From assembly GCA_025370055.1 (NCBI GenBank), contig CP073041.1:7348272-7412271 (forward strand): DNA of 64,000 bases, written 5' to 3'. Position 1 is the first letter of the stretch. The number at the start of each line of letters is the position of its first letter. The notes beneath the pieces were generated by a model. It saw only the letters and a list, made by a program, of their open reading frames with translations, was not told where the DNA came from and did not search any database. A program made the position numbers and the translations under genes. Positions 54,980-64,000 of the stretch are shown in pieces. This DNA comes from Woronichinia naegeliana WA131. GTDB taxonomy: Bacteria; Cyanobacteriota; Cyanobacteriia; Cyanobacteriales; Microcystaceae.

Positions 54980-56023
54980 ATGCAGAAATTCTTTAAACGC
55001 ATTTGGCGATGGTTCCAGCAAGTTTTAGGTAAATTCTTGGGAGGCTCCAAGTTGACGGCTGCCTATGGCGGTAACAAATTAGCTACGTCTTCAGAAATCG
55101 TTCCTTTAACCGATACGGATTATGAATTTCTTTTTAGTCAGTTATTGGAAGGCATCGCTCACGGTTGGCATGAGGGGCGAATTTTAAAGTTCTTTGAACA
55201 ATTGGGCGATCGCGGTAAGACCAAGCTCTGGGTCAACTGGTTAGATCGATTTGGTGAAAAGGTTTTAGCCTCTCCCTCTCCTAACTTGATTTTGGCGGCT
55301 CGCATGATGCGTTTAGGGGAATTGGCCCAGTCCTTTCCTAAAATTGAACCCATTGGTCATCAATCCCATTTGATTGCGCGACAACTTTATGCGAGACAGG
55401 CTCCTCAAGGGGAGGAAATTTGGGAATATGGCGGCCCCGATCTGGAGATTGCCGGTAATTTTGCCCCAGAACTACCGCCTAATGGCCAACAGGAAACCTA
55501 TACCCTAGAAGAACTTGCCACCCAATTAGAAACTGATCCTGAATTAACCGCCCATTTAGCCAATGAGTTGGGTCTGGATAATCCGAGTCCCCAGAAAATT
55601 ATGGAAGCTCTGATGGCCCAGTTTAATATTGCCCAGGACGAATTGGCGAATCAACACTTACCAGAAGATGCCGATGGCTGGTTATCTAGAGGGTTACAAC
55701 AGGCTAATTTAGGGGATTTAGAAGGGGCGATCGCGAGTTGGGATCAGGCCGTGGCTTTAGATCCGCAGTTGTCCCAGGCTTGGCATAATCGAGGTAGTGC
55801 ACTAGGAAATTTAGGGCGATTGGAAGAAGCCTTAGCCAGTTTCGGTCAGGCTGTCACCCTTAACCCCCAGGATTATCAGGCTCTATTTAACTTAGGTTCT
55901 GTTTTAGAAGTTTTAGGACAAAATGAAGAGGCGATCGCCAGCTATCAAAAGGCACTAGAAATCGAACCGACCTTTGAACTAGCAATCACCCGCTTAAACC
56001 ATCTCCAATCCTCACCAGGCTAG
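54980..56023 (+). CDS. TPR-repeat protein
   Basis: A roughly 347-aa protein. The C-terminal third carries three tetratricopeptide repeats (GWLSRGLQQANLGDLEGA, AWHNRGSALGNLGRLEEA, ALFNLGSVLEVLGQNEEA). The N-terminal 200 residues are an unassigned domain. Start ATG 54980 (a TTG at 54962 extends it). TPRs imply protein-protein binding; the partner is unknown. Confidence 0.85.
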   Translation: MQKFFKRIWRWFQQVLGKFLGGSKLTAAYGGNKLATSSEIVPLTDTDYEFLFSQLLEGIAHGWHEGRILKFFEQLGDRGKTKLWVNWLDRFGEKVLASPSPNLILAARMMRLGELAQSFPKIEPIGHQSHLIARQLYARQAPQGEEIWEYGGPDLEIAGNFAPELPPNGQQETYTLEELATQLETDPELTAHLANELGLDNPSPQKIMEALMAQFNIAQDELANQHLPEDADGWLSRGLQQANLGDLEGAIASWDQAVALDPQLSQAWHNRGSALGNLGRLEEALASFGQAVTLNPQDYQALFNLGSVLEVLGQNEEAIASYQKALEIEPTFELAITRLNHLQSSPG

Positions 56024-56130
56024 ACAAAAATCATGATGGCGTACCCTTGAATGACACCGTTGTCCTGAAAATTTTGTCCTAAGGGGCCTAGTCCCCTTGC
56101 CTTTGCCTTTTGGATCAAGAACCGCTTTAT

Positions 56131-56481
56131 TTAGGGCGTAACGGCCTCTGCTACCCTAAAACCGTCAATTTCACTACAAACTTCATAAAAATCAGTGATG
56201 GGAGGCTTGGCAAACAGAGGATTCATTTGCTCCAGGATGGCTTGGTAAATTTCAGTTTGGTTGGCTTCCATATCCTCGATATTTTCCCAAATAATGACGG
56301 CAATCCCCTCATCGGAATTAGGTTTTTGCAACAAAAAAGATCCCTGAAACCCCTTTGAATAGGTAGAGACGGCTTTTTCGTAGAGGCGTTGGGCTTCTGC
56401 AAACCGTCCGGGTTTAAATTCCCCAATCGCCACGTAAGCGTATTTATGTTTTAGACAATGCTCAATAAAGTCAGCAGACAT
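56131..56481 (-). CDS. Small conserved hypothetical protein, dimeric alpha/beta-barrel-like
   Basis: A 116-aa protein; YVAIGEFKPGRFAEAQRLYEK and GIAVIIWENIEDME recall the ferredoxin-like fold of antibiotic-monooxygenase-type (ABM) proteins. I cannot assign the family with confidence. Confidence 0.6.
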   Translation of the reverse strand: MSADFIEHCLKHKYAYVAIGEFKPGRFAEAQRLYEKAVSTYSKGFQGSFLLQKPNSDEGIAVIIWENIEDMEANQTEIYQAILEQMNPLFAKPPITDFYEVCSEIDGFRVAEAVTP

Positions 56482-56798
56482 CTATAAAACTCCTGAACGA
56501 GTCCTGAAAGATTAATGAGTGGCCAGATCCATCAAAAACACTCTACCTGTAAATAATTCGTTGATAGATTATCCTGTGAAACGGTACGATAGGGCTTTCG
56601 AGCTCGCGTCAGATGTAATCAACGAAAATTTTACAGCAAGGATACCTTCTAAGATACTGGAGTTTTTTGCTATCTGAGATTAATTATTTTGAAGTGCAGA
56701 GTGTAGCACGGGCTTACTGGCAAAGAATTCGATCAACGTTATCCCTTAATAATTTTGATTATGATTATGATTCAAGTTAAACTGACGACAGCTTAGCA
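56482..56798. other. Gene-free interval
   Basis: 317 bases between two minus-strand genes. No RNA or coding signal is seen beyond a short TGATTATGATTATGATT repeat near 56756. Possibly promoter sequence for the gene at 56131-56481. Confidence 0.5.
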
Positions 56799-57167
56799 TT
56801 AGCGCAATTCTCGACCAAAGGGAAAAAGAGCGAGGGGAATGAGCTTAAAGTGTTGGATGGCAAAAGGAATACCAATAATGGTGACAGCCAGAATTAAGCC
56901 CGATGTTAAATGGGTCAGAGCAATTCCCCAGCCAATCACCACAATCCAAATCAGATTTAAAATCAGGTTGATCAAACTGCCTGCCTCTGGTGTTGGTACA
57001 ATTTCTCGCCCAAAGGGGGTCATGGTTGCTACTCCTAACTTGATCGCTTGTTGACCAAAGGGAATACCAATAATAGTAATACAAACGAGCATACCACCCA
57101 GAATATAGCCAATTCCTGCCAAAAATCCGCCAAACACTAACCAAATAATGTTTCCCAGTAAACTCAT
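56799..57167 (-). CDS. YccF domain-containing inner-membrane protein
   Basis: A 122-aa protein with two YccF repeats, each a hydrophobic helix pair followed by a polar turn: ITIIGIPFGQQAIKLG and VTIIGIPFAIQHFKL. About four transmembrane segments. Function unknown. Confidence 0.9.
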   Translation of the reverse strand: MSLLGNIIWLVFGGFLAGIGYILGGMLVCITIIGIPFGQQAIKLGVATMTPFGREIVPTPEAGSLINLILNLIWIVVIGWGIALTHLTSGLILAVTIIGIPFAIQHFKLIPLALFPFGRELR

Positions 57168-57316
57168 AATGCTCTAATCCTCAATATCTATGGGAGTTCT
57201 TCTCGCCTATAATCATAATGTTAGTTGTCTGGGGCGATAACGAAATGCCCTTAATTTTCTAGAATAGAAAGAGCGACCGTTGTACCGCTTCCGTTTAAAT
57301 CCAGAGGACCAGGCGA

Positions 57317-57835
57317 ATGATTGAAATGAGAGTGGCTGGAATTGCCCTTGATGCGGTTACTCGTAGTCCCATTGTTCTATTAAAGGATGGTTCTGATCGC
57401 CGGGCCCTGCCGATTTATATTGGCCAAGACCAGGCTAGAGCCATTATTGGGGTCTTAGAAAACCAGAGACCGCCCCGTCCTCTGACCCATGATTTAATCG
57501 TCACCCTTTTGGAAACCTGGGATGTCTCCCTTGACCGCATTATTATCCATTCGCTACAGGATAATACTTTCTACGCCGTTCTTTGTTTGTATCAAGGTGA
57601 AGTAAAAAAAGAAATTGATTGCCGTCCTAGTGATGCGATCGCGATCGCGTTGCGGATGAATACCCCCATTTGGGTGATGGAAGAAGTGGTAGCCGATGCC
57701 TCCATTCCGGTGGATAGAGATGCCGATGAAGAAGAACGTCAAGCTTTTCGAGATTTTGTCTCCAATTTACGTCCAGAGGATTTAATTAAGCAGGCTCGCT
57801 TTGGCACTGATATTGGGACAGATGGCGGCAGTTAG
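57317..57835 (+). CDS. Bifunctional nuclease family protein (DUF151)
   Basis: A 172-aa protein beginning MIEMRVAGIALDAVTRSPIV, with LPIYIGQDQARAI and DCRPSDAIAIALR, the DUF151 core. Plant homologues have RNase and DNase activity; the bacterial role is poorly known. A 3' HIP1 doublet lies in the gene. Confidence 0.9.
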   Translation: MIEMRVAGIALDAVTRSPIVLLKDGSDRRALPIYIGQDQARAIIGVLENQRPPRPLTHDLIVTLLETWDVSLDRIIIHSLQDNTFYAVLCLYQGEVKKEIDCRPSDAIAIALRMNTPIWVMEEVVADASIPVDRDADEEERQAFRDFVSNLRPEDLIKQARFGTDIGTDGGS

Positions 57836-57840
57836 ATTTT

Positions 57841-58920
57841 CTATGGTAGGTCTGTTTCTTCTGTCGGTAATTCAGATAATTCTTTGAGAGTCTGTTGTTC
57901 GTAAAATTCGTGCAGATTTTGATGATTTAAGCGGCGGGAATGACGACGATATTTTTTAGTGGCTAATTTCGGCTCGTAGGATTCCAGACCAGAGGCATTC
58001 ATTTTTAATTTCAGATTACTTTCTTGATCAGGTCTGTGATGAAGCTGAAGTTCCTGTTGTTGGCTCTCTTCTAAAAATTTTAAATAGTGTTCGTAGCGTT
58101 CCCAATGGCCCCGCACATGACAGCCTGGTTCCTCTCGATGTAAACAGTCTTGAAATTGGCAAGCATTAGCGGCGATCGCTGTTTTGACTTCTGGAAAATA
58201 GCGAATTAAATCTCTAGCCGTCACCAATAAATCCGGTTGATTAAAGCCAGGGGTATCTGCCAATAACCCTCCCTGGGGTAATTCAAAAAGCTGAACATGG
58301 CGAGTGGTATGACGACCTTTTTGCAGTTTGCCAGAAACGGTTTTGACCCGTTGACTTTCTCCAGGAATTAAATGATTGATGAGACTAGACTTGCCGACTC
58401 CCGATGGCCCGGCCATGAGCGTAATCTTGTTGGCTAATGTTTGCTGGAGTTGGTCTAACCCTTGATTTTGAACAACGCTAATAAAAATAGGGGCATATCC
58501 CCAGGCTTCCAAACGCGATCGCCATTGCTGAAGCTCCTGTTCCGTCACTAAATCCTGTTTATTCAAACATAATCCCAGGGAAAGTTCTGTGGATTCTGCC
58601 TTGACCAAGAAACGACTTAATTGCCAAACTTCGAGAGGCGGTTCTGCCAAAGAGAAAACTAAAAGAATTTGTTCGGCATTGGCCACTGGTGGACGGGGAA
58701 ATTCGGTTTTACGGGGTTGAACTTCCGCGATCGCACCCTGAAGGGTGGTTAAATCCACCTCCTCAACCCCCACTCGATCACCGACCATAATCGTCTGGCC
58801 AATTTTCTTTAACCGCGATCGTCGAGTGCAGAGTAAAGGAGTCTGGAGCAGTTGATCCAAACGCACCACATAATAATTGGCTTGGACAGCAATTACCGTT
58901 CCCTGAATGAGCGGTATCAC
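57841..58920 (-). CDS. rsgA: Small ribosomal subunit biogenesis GTPase RsgA
   Basis: A 359-aa circularly permuted GTPase. An OB-like N-terminus is followed by G4 LNKQD, then G1 GPSGVGKSSLIN, then G3 DTPGFNQ, the permuted order. The C-terminal zinc knuckle is CQFQDCLHREEPGC. It assists late 30S maturation. Last gene of a dnaJ-tusA-rsgA set. Confidence 0.94.
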   Translation of the reverse strand: MIPLIQGTVIAVQANYYVVRLDQLLQTPLLCTRRSRLKKIGQTIMVGDRVGVEEVDLTTLQGAIAEVQPRKTEFPRPPVANAEQILLVFSLAEPPLEVWQLSRFLVKAESTELSLGLCLNKQDLVTEQELQQWRSRLEAWGYAPIFISVVQNQGLDQLQQTLANKITLMAGPSGVGKSSLINHLIPGESQRVKTVSGKLQKGRHTTRHVQLFELPQGGLLADTPGFNQPDLLVTARDLIRYFPEVKTAIAANACQFQDCLHREEPGCHVRGHWERYEHYLKFLEESQQQELQLHHRPDQESNLKLKMNASGLESYEPKLATKKYRRHSRRLNHQNLHEFYEQQTLKELSELPTEETDLP

Positions 58921-58949
58921 AAACTCACAGCCCTGGGAAAATGATCATT

Positions 58950-59192
58950 TTAATGCTCCTGCCCTAACCGAATAGACAACTTGAAAAAGTTATCCATCTC
59001 TTCCAGGGTTTGATCGTCATAACCGGCGATCGCCAAACTATGAGGAACTTGCTCAATGGGTTCGCCGCTATCTAACCAAACCTCAAGGATTTGACCCTGG
59101 GACATTTGGGACAATTTCAACTTGGTTCGCACAAAATTAATGGGACAAGGAGTACCGCGCAAATCAAGCAGAATGGGTTCAGGCTGACTCAT
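58950..59192 (-). CDS. TusA-family sulfurtransferase-like protein
   Basis: An 80-aa TusA/SirA-like protein. The active-site region is [18 protein letters not shown]: the Cys is present, but the usual CPxP reads CPIN. It overlaps the dnaJ stop by 4 nt. It may carry persulfide sulfur for tRNA or cofactor thiolation. Confidence 0.88.
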   Translation of the reverse strand: MSQPEPILLDLRGTPCPINFVRTKLKLSQMSQGQILEVWLDSGEPIEQVPHSLAIAGYDDQTLEEMDNFFKLSIRLGQEH

Positions 59193-60319
59193 TTATGGAA
59201 TAGTCCCCCTAAAAATCCTTCCAGCCCCCCTTTACCATGACTGTCTCCCTTAATTGTGGCCAACCGCTCCAGTAGTTCCCGTTCTTCGGAATTAAGACGA
59301 GTGGGAATCTGAATCTTAATGGTAATCAGATGATCGCCGCGCAAAGTCGCATTGCCTAACTTCGGTACACCGCGATCCTCAATGGTTAACACCGTATTCG
59401 GTTGAGTACCCGCCGGAATCACTAACTCATCCTGTCCATCAACGGTATCAACCATCAGACGACAGCCCAGAATCGCTTGTAAATAACTAATTCCCAGTTC
59501 AGAACGAATGTTAATCCCTTCACGGATAAACTCTCTATCAGGCTCTACCACGAGATAAACGTACAGATCGCCCGCCGGGCCACCCTTCACCCCAGCATCT
59601 CCTTCTCTGGAAACCCGCAGACGAGTGCCATCATCTACACCAGGGGGAATGGTAATCTTTAACTTTTTGGTTTCCTGTTTTCGACCCGCCCCCCCACAAA
59701 CTTCGCATTTTTCCTCAATGACTTCTCCGGCTCCATTACAAGTCGGACAGGCTGATACCTGGGCAAAGCTGCCAAACGGCGTGCGAGTGGCCCTTCTCAC
59801 TTGTCCGGCTCCATTACAAGTACTACAACTACGGGAGCCTGTCCCCGGTTTAGCACCTGAGCCTTGACAGCCTTGACAAACTTCTAGGTGGGGAATGCGG
59901 ATTTCTTTTTCGCCGCCGAAAATAGCATCACGGAAGGATAATTTTAGATCCAGACGTAGATCTTCTCCCCTAGCGGGGCCACCTCTTCTGCGTCCAGGCT
60001 GAGCTGCTCCTCCCATACCGCCAAAGCCACCAAAAATGGTTTCAAAGATATCGGCAAAGCCGCCCATATCTCCATACTCAAAACCACTGGCTCCACCGCC
60101 ACTAACTCCGGCTTCTCCAAAACGATCATAGCGATCGCGGATTTCCGGCTCTGAGAGAACTTCGTAGGCGCGATTAATTTCTTTAAAATGCTCTTCTGCC
60201 CCTGGTTCTTTATTTACGTCAGGATGATACTTCCGAGCTAAACGACGGTAGGCACGCTTAATGTCTTCTTTGTTGGCATCCCTCGCAACTCCGAGGATTT
60301 CGTAGTAGTCCCCTGGCAT
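59189..60319 (-). CDS. dnaJ: Chaperone protein DnaJ
   Basis: A 376-aa type I Hsp40. J domain with HPD at residues 32-34 (RKYHPDVNK), a Gly/Phe-rich linker, four zinc motifs ([32 protein letters not shown]) and a C-terminal substrate-binding part. It stimulates DnaK ATPase. No grpE or dnaK lies upstream in the window. Confidence 0.96.
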   Translation of the reverse strand: MPGDYYEILGVARDANKEDIKRAYRRLARKYHPDVNKEPGAEEHFKEINRAYEVLSEPEIRDRYDRFGEAGVSGGGASGFEYGDMGGFADIFETIFGGFGGMGGAAQPGRRRGGPARGEDLRLDLKLSFRDAIFGGEKEIRIPHLEVCQGCQGSGAKPGTGSRSCSTCNGAGQVRRATRTPFGSFAQVSACPTCNGAGEVIEEKCEVCGGAGRKQETKKLKITIPPGVDDGTRLRVSREGDAGVKGGPAGDLYVYLVVEPDREFIREGINIRSELGISYLQAILGCRLMVDTVDGQDELVIPAGTQPNTVLTIEDRGVPKLGNATLRGDHLITIKIQIPTRLNSEERELLERLATIKGDSHGKGGLEGFLGGLFHK

Positions 60320-60712
60320 AAGGTTCTGATTAACTCTCTGTATCGGTTTAGATAGACTTAATGTTTACTGTAGCAAACTCTCGGCAAAACATCATCGTTA
60401 ATTAGGGTAATCAGTCTGGAGGCTTAGCAATACAGATGCCTGTATTCAGCTTGGGGCTAAGGAGCGATCGCTCATAGAATTGCCACAGATTCTTAAAAAT
60501 TTTCGGTCTGGGAGGCCAGCAAAGGGCATGGGTAGCTCTAGGGTGGTAGAAGCTTGAATAAATGCAATTATAGGAGATCTCGAAGAAGGGTTATCTTTTC
60601 TGAGTTTCTTGAAACAAAAAGATAAGATACAAAATAGGAGCATGCACAATCCCAGAATATTAAGCAGTACATTCTTGCTTTCCCCATCTAGAGATTTTCC
60701 AAGATAAATATT
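60320..60712. other. Gene-free interval upstream of dnaJ
   Basis: 393 bases. It should contain the dnaJ promoter (minus strand). I see no CIRCE element (TTAGCACTC-N9-GAGTGCTAA). A 94-codon minus-strand frame (60446-60730) has no recognisable features. Confidence 0.5.
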
Positions 60713-61021
60713 ATGACTGAACAAGAGCAATTGACTCGTATTCTAACCCTCGTCGAGTTAAGCAATTCCCGTCTCGATAAACTTGATCAAGATATACGAG
60801 CGACAAACCAACGCCTTGAGCAAGAAAGTAAAGTGGCAACTCAGCGCCTTGAAAATGAAGTTAAACGTTGGGACGATCGCTTTTTTCAGTTGGTTAAAGA
60901 ACAGGGCCAAACGGCGAGAACCATTATTATTGCGGCTGCTTCCGTGGTGGTATTGAGTCCAGTGTTAGGAGCCGTGACTGAATTTGTGGGTCGATTTTTA
61001 GTTAAGCGATCGCCCTTCTAA
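60713..61021 (+). CDS. Small coiled-coil protein with one transmembrane helix
   Basis: A 102-aa protein: a coiled coil over residues 1-62 (LDKLDQDIRATNQRLEQESK) then a hydrophobic helix TIIIAAASVVVLSPVLGA and a basic end. Resembles small cyanobacterial hypothetical proteins; no function known. Overall shape fits a membrane-anchored oligomeriser. Confidence 0.65.
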   Translation: MTEQEQLTRILTLVELSNSRLDKLDQDIRATNQRLEQESKVATQRLENEVKRWDDRFFQLVKEQGQTARTIIIAAASVVVLSPVLGAVTEFVGRFLVKRSPF

Positions 61022-61307
61022 TCATTTAGAGAAAAAGGGAGAAAAGACTACCTAACGGTAGCGAAAAAACGTCGTCCGTCAAAAAAAGAAATTAGAAGAA
61101 AATAAATAATTTAAAATTTACACGCTATATGCAGGCATCATTAGCCATCACAACACTAGATATAGACAGAGAAGGAAAGACTATAGTAGTGCGTTTATCA
61201 GTGCTTTTGTGCTGCATAAAGAGGCGTACTTTTGTTGATCAGCAGATTGTGATTCCTGAAACCTTTGTGGGGAAGCACTTCTGTTAATCTAGACTTGTTC
61301 GTATTAA
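61022..61307. other. Interval with a possible 52-codon reading frame
   Basis: 286 bases. A plus-strand frame at 61129-61287 would encode MQASLAITTLDIDREGKTIV and on, 52 aa, with no visible ribosome site. It could be noncoding or a gene remnant. Confidence 0.35.
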
Positions 61308-62258
61308 TTAAAATTCTTGTTGCCAAGTACGGAATGTGGGGTCCAAGCTTGTTTCCACAGCAATACTAGCGAGTAATCGCTTGACAATCGTTTTAGCTTG
61401 TTTTCCACTGGCGGGGATCAAACGATGGGCCAGAACATGGGGGGCCACAATTTTGACATCATCAGGAATCACATAATCTCGTTCTTCCAAAAAGGCGTAG
61501 GCTTGAGCCGCTTTCTGCAAGGCAACTGTTCCTCTCGGACTCACTCCCAAGGTAATTTCTTCATCTTGACGGGAGGCCCGCACTAAATTCAGTAAATATT
61601 GTTGGAGTTCTGGCGTTACTTTTACCTGCGTAACCGCCATCTGAAGCGATTGAACAGTTTCAAGAGAAATACAAGGTTGGAGTTCATCTACGGCGAAGGG
61701 ATGTTGCTGACGTTGCAGCATTTGCAATTCTTCGACTTCGGTGGGATAACCCAGGGTCAAAGAAAGGGTGAAGCGATCCATTTGGGCTTCTGGCAGAGGA
61801 AAAGTTCCTTGATACTCAATCGGGTTTTGAGTTGCGATCACAAAAAAAGGATGGGGGACTTGGTGTGTTTCACCATCCACAGTCACTTGCTTTTCTTCCA
61901 TCACTTCCAGTAAGGCTGACTGGGTACGAGGGGTCGCCCGATTAATTTCATCGGCTAACAGAACGTTGGCAAAGGCCGGGCCCTGTAGAAATTCAAAGGC
62001 CCGATTACTGGGATTCCAAATATTCGTTCCCGTAATATCACTGGGTAATAAATCGGGAGTACATTGGATGCGTTGAAATTTGCCATTAACGGAGCTGGCT
62101 AAAGACTTGGCTAAAAGCGTTTTTCCCACTCCAGGGACATCTTCTAATAAAGCGTGTCCTCCACTGAGAAGGGCAACTAACACTAGACGGATAGCTTCGG
62201 TTTTGCCAACAATCGTACGACTTAGGTTATCGGTTAGGGTAGTGATTTGTTCACGCAT
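61308..62258 (-). CDS. MoxR family AAA+ ATPase
   Basis: A 316-aa MoxR ATPase. Walker A DVPGVGKTLLAKSLA, Walker B LLADEINR, sensor region IATQNPIEYQGTFPLPEAQ, which is highly conserved. The family helps mature metal enzymes or works with von Willebrand-A proteins; none is visible within the window next to it. Confidence 0.94.
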   Translation of the reverse strand: MREQITTLTDNLSRTIVGKTEAIRLVLVALLSGGHALLEDVPGVGKTLLAKSLASSVNGKFQRIQCTPDLLPSDITGTNIWNPSNRAFEFLQGPAFANVLLADEINRATPRTQSALLEVMEEKQVTVDGETHQVPHPFFVIATQNPIEYQGTFPLPEAQMDRFTLSLTLGYPTEVEELQMLQRQQHPFAVDELQPCISLETVQSLQMAVTQVKVTPELQQYLLNLVRASRQDEEITLGVSPRGTVALQKAAQAYAFLEERDYVIPDDVKIVAPHVLAHRLIPASGKQAKTIVKRLLASIAVETSLDPTFRTWQQEF

Positions 62259-62685
62259 AGAGTTTTGGTTTAGGCCGTACTCAGGGAATTAGCTAGGCAA
62301 GAGTAAGGAGGATCGTTTGAGATAACTGTCTTAAGCATAATGTTATTTGCCTAAGAATAAGTCTATCGTCATCTTCCTCACGATACCAACGGCGATCGCC
62401 CTGAGATCTCTAATAACTGGTAAAACGAACCCCTAAAGTACTGGTACTTTCAATTTAACTCCCTAGTCGTTAGTAATCTGCTAAGTCACGGGTACTTTAG
62501 TTCAGGAAGAATGCTTTTATTGTGTTAAGTTTTGCAACAAAATCATCGTTCTGTAAAAATTGCTACAGTTTTCTGTGCTATATTTTAATCAAAGAGGTAA
62601 AGAATACTTCAAACAAGCAATTCTCTCCTCAAGCAATCGAAATTTTTTATCCAGCGCATTACCGAGTTAATCGGAGGGAATGATT
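62259..62685. other. Gene-free interval
   Basis: 427 bases. It holds the promoter regions of the divergent moxR and small-peptide genes. A 7-bp inverted repeat (AAAGTAC-TG-GTACTTT, 62434-62449) could be an operator; no known motif recognised. Confidence 0.45.
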
Positions 62686-62817
62686 ATGAATACCGAACAA
62701 CAAGCCAGAGCCTTAATGAATCGTCAGCAACAAGCGGTTAAAAACCGTCAGCAATCCATGCTTGAAAGAGCCGCTAATGAGATCGGTTTGGATGGCGATC
62801 AAAAAAATCAGAAGTAA
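62686..62817 (+). CDS. Small Gln/Arg-rich protein, 43 aa
   Basis: A 43-aa frame, MNTEQQARALMNRQQQAVKN and on, with strong GGAGGG ribosome site 7-12 nt before ATG 62686 and an intrinsic terminator shortly after its stop. These signals suggest a real, well-expressed gene. The single predicted helix is charged and amphipathic. I do not recognise a family. Confidence 0.7.
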   Translation: MNTEQQARALMNRQQQAVKNRQQSMLERAANEIGLDGDQKNQK

Positions 62818-62853
62818 GTCGCGATAATTCAGGCTTAGACAATTAGGAATAAA

Positions 62854-62886
62854 AAGGGTGGGAACTTTTGCCCACCTTAATTTTTG
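62854..62886 (+). terminator. Intrinsic terminator
   Basis: Stem GGTGGG (62857-62862) and CCCACC (62871-62876) with an 8-nt loop, extended by A-T pairs, then a T-run at 62881-62885. Ends the transcript of the 43-aa gene. Confidence 0.82.
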
Positions 62887-62933
62887 GCGTTTTATACTGA
62901 ATACAGCCTAGATCACCGCCTAAAATCATTTTG

Positions 62934-64000
62934 ATGTTTTCCTTTGCCCGTCCCTTTTATCCGCTCATGTTACAGATCACCCGTCGCAATCCCGAAAGTG
63001 GTCATAAGTTGCTGATCGAGAGTTTGAAGAAGATAGATCAATGGAGTCGAATAACCAGAAGTCCACTGCTTTTCCAAGCTCTAGATCAGAGTTTTAGCTA
63101 TCCTGATGCTCGCCTTACCCAGCAATGTTGGGGATTGACCTTTCCTAACCCGGTAGGATTAGCGGCGGGTTGTGATAAGGATGGAGAAGCGGCGGCCCTT
63201 TGGCCCCATCTAGGTTTTGGCTTTGCAGAATTAGGGGGTGTTACCTTGCATGGTCAACCAGGTAATCCTCGGCCACGTTTGTTTCGGTTGCCTTTGGATC
63301 AGGCTGTTTTGAATCGTTTAGGGGGCAATAATCAAGGGGCCAAAGTAGTTGCTGAACGCTTACAACAAACCTGGAATGCCTATCCCCGTTCTACTCCCGT
63401 CGGCATTAATTTAATTAAGTCTAAAATTACGCCCTTAGAAGCAGCCACCGAAGATTATGTCCAGAGTTTTCAAGCCTTAGAAAAGGTCGCCGATTATTTT
63501 GTGGTTAATGTTAGTTCTCCGAATACACCAGGGCTGCGATCGCTGCAAAGTTCGGAAGAGTTAGGCAAAATTCTAGCGGGTTTACAGGCAGTTAATAGTA
63601 ACAATAAACCTCTATTGGTTAAAATTGCCCCTGATTTAACATGGGAAGAAATTGATCAAATTCTGGATTTAGCGAAAACCTATCAATTAGCTGGCATTGT
63701 GGCAACGAATACCACTTTGCAACGGGACGGTTTAAAGACTGAGATTTTGGCAGCAACGGGTCAAGCAATTCGGATTGAGGCTGGTGGCATTAGCGGCGCA
63801 CCCCTGCGTCAACGCTCGACGGAAATTATTCGTTACCTTTATCAAAAAACGGAAGGAACTTTACCCCTTGTTGGAGTGGGTGGGATTTTTTCTGCCGAAG
63901 ATGCCTGGGAAAAAATTCAAGCCGGAGCCAGTCTTTTACAGCTTTATACGGGCTGGATTTACCAAGGCCCCTGGCTCATACGAGATATTTTACAAGGTCT
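62934..64000 (+). CDS. pyrD: Dihydroorotate dehydrogenase (quinone), partial
   Basis: Class 2 dihydroorotate dehydrogenase in pyrimidine synthesis, membrane-associated and quinone-linked. The N-terminus [13 protein letters not shown] is a short membrane helix. FMN-binding and catalytic features: [26 protein letters not shown] (with the catalytic Ser) and [21 protein letters not shown]. The frame is open to the last base of the window (355 codons), so about 20-30 residues are missing. Confidence 0.95.
   Translation, partial: MFSFARPFYPLMLQITRRNPESGHKLLIESLKKIDQWSRITRSPLLFQALDQSFSYPDARLTQQCWGLTFPNPVGLAAGCDKDGEAAALWPHLGFGFAELGGVTLHGQPGNPRPRLFRLPLDQAVLNRLGGNNQGAKVVAERLQQTWNAYPRSTPVGINLIKSKITPLEAATEDYVQSFQALEKVADYFVVNVSSPNTPGLRSLQSSEELGKILAGLQAVNSNNKPLLVKIAPDLTWEEIDQILDLAKTYQLAGIVATNTTLQRDGLKTEILAATGQAIRIEAGGISGAPLRQRSTEIIRYLYQKTEGTLPLVGVGGIFSAEDAWEKIQAGASLLQLYTGWIYQGPWLIRDILQG

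Noticed and set aside
60320-60445. CIRCE heat-shock operator before dnaJ
   Set aside because: The inverted repeat TTAGCACTC-N9-GAGTGCTAA is not present.
60446-60730. 94-codon minus-strand frame upstream of dnaJ
   Set aside because: Composition is unlike neighbouring proteins, it overlaps the small coiled-coil gene's start, and no motif is visible.
1-64000. CRISPR array, tRNA or rRNA genes
   Set aside because: No regularly spaced repeats and no tRNA- or rRNA-like stretches were seen in a visual read; a tRNAscan or Rfam search would be needed to exclude a tRNA with certainty.

Overview
The window is chromosomal DNA from a cyanobacterium. The clearest signs are the frequent octamer GCGATCGC (HIP1), about one per kb in the right third, several Uma2-family genes, and a min operon, bifunctional nuclease and dnaJ-tusA-rsgA block of cyanobacterial type. 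I cannot name a genus. I recognised no rRNA, tRNA or CRISPR array.

Region 1 (1-44.75 kb) is one long plus-strand surface-polysaccharide locus. It opens with a CDP-sugar set (rfbF, rfbG, a C-methyltransferase, a 3,5-epimerase). Next come a hexapeptide acyltransferase, an epimerase, a CmcI-like methyltransferase, glycosyltransferases and a PhyH-like dioxygenase. A nonulosonate (sialic-acid-like) block follows at 10.2-15.6 kb: a cytidylyltransferase, a four-domain CBS-NeuB-SAF-TIM-barrel fusion, a DUF115/sialyltransferase-like protein and an acyltransferase. From 15.7 to 31 kb there are more methyltransferases and glycosyltransferases, a Wzy/ligase-like membrane protein and a nucleotide-sugar epimerase. 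From 31.8 to 38.5 kb is a polyprenyl-phosphate sugar module resembling Arn/Gtr systems (GT2, small flippase, methyltransferase, aminotransferase, GT-C). After a small accessory patch (Uma2, MNT/HEPN pair), the locus ends with GT2, galE, wcaF-like and a WcaI-like GT4.

This locus is heavily remodelled. Three insertion sequences can be delimited to the base from terminal inverted repeats and target duplications. Two of them sit in one methyltransferase gene, and the third splits an aminotransferase gene. Removing them in silico restores open frames of 322 and 387 codons. There is also a 264-bp MITE-like element with a 9-bp target duplication. Two methyltransferase genes are frameshifted in homopolymers (G10 and C8), an FkbM methyltransferase is frameshifted by one base, and several truncated gene copies remain. 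By eye no exact HIP1 site occurs between about 2.96 and 12.6 kb or between about 13.0 and 27.7 kb, which suggests imported DNA.

Region 2 (44.8-64 kb) is ordinary core genome: a HAD phosphatase and panD, minC-minD-minE, a DUF1537 kinase, a CPA2 antiporter, a TPR protein, a bifunctional nuclease, dnaJ-tusA-rsgA, a MoxR ATPase, a 43-aa peptide gene with a strong ribosome site and terminator, and pyrD running off the right edge. Between two convergent genes at about 54.25-54.33 kb lies a candidate Yfr2-like small RNA.
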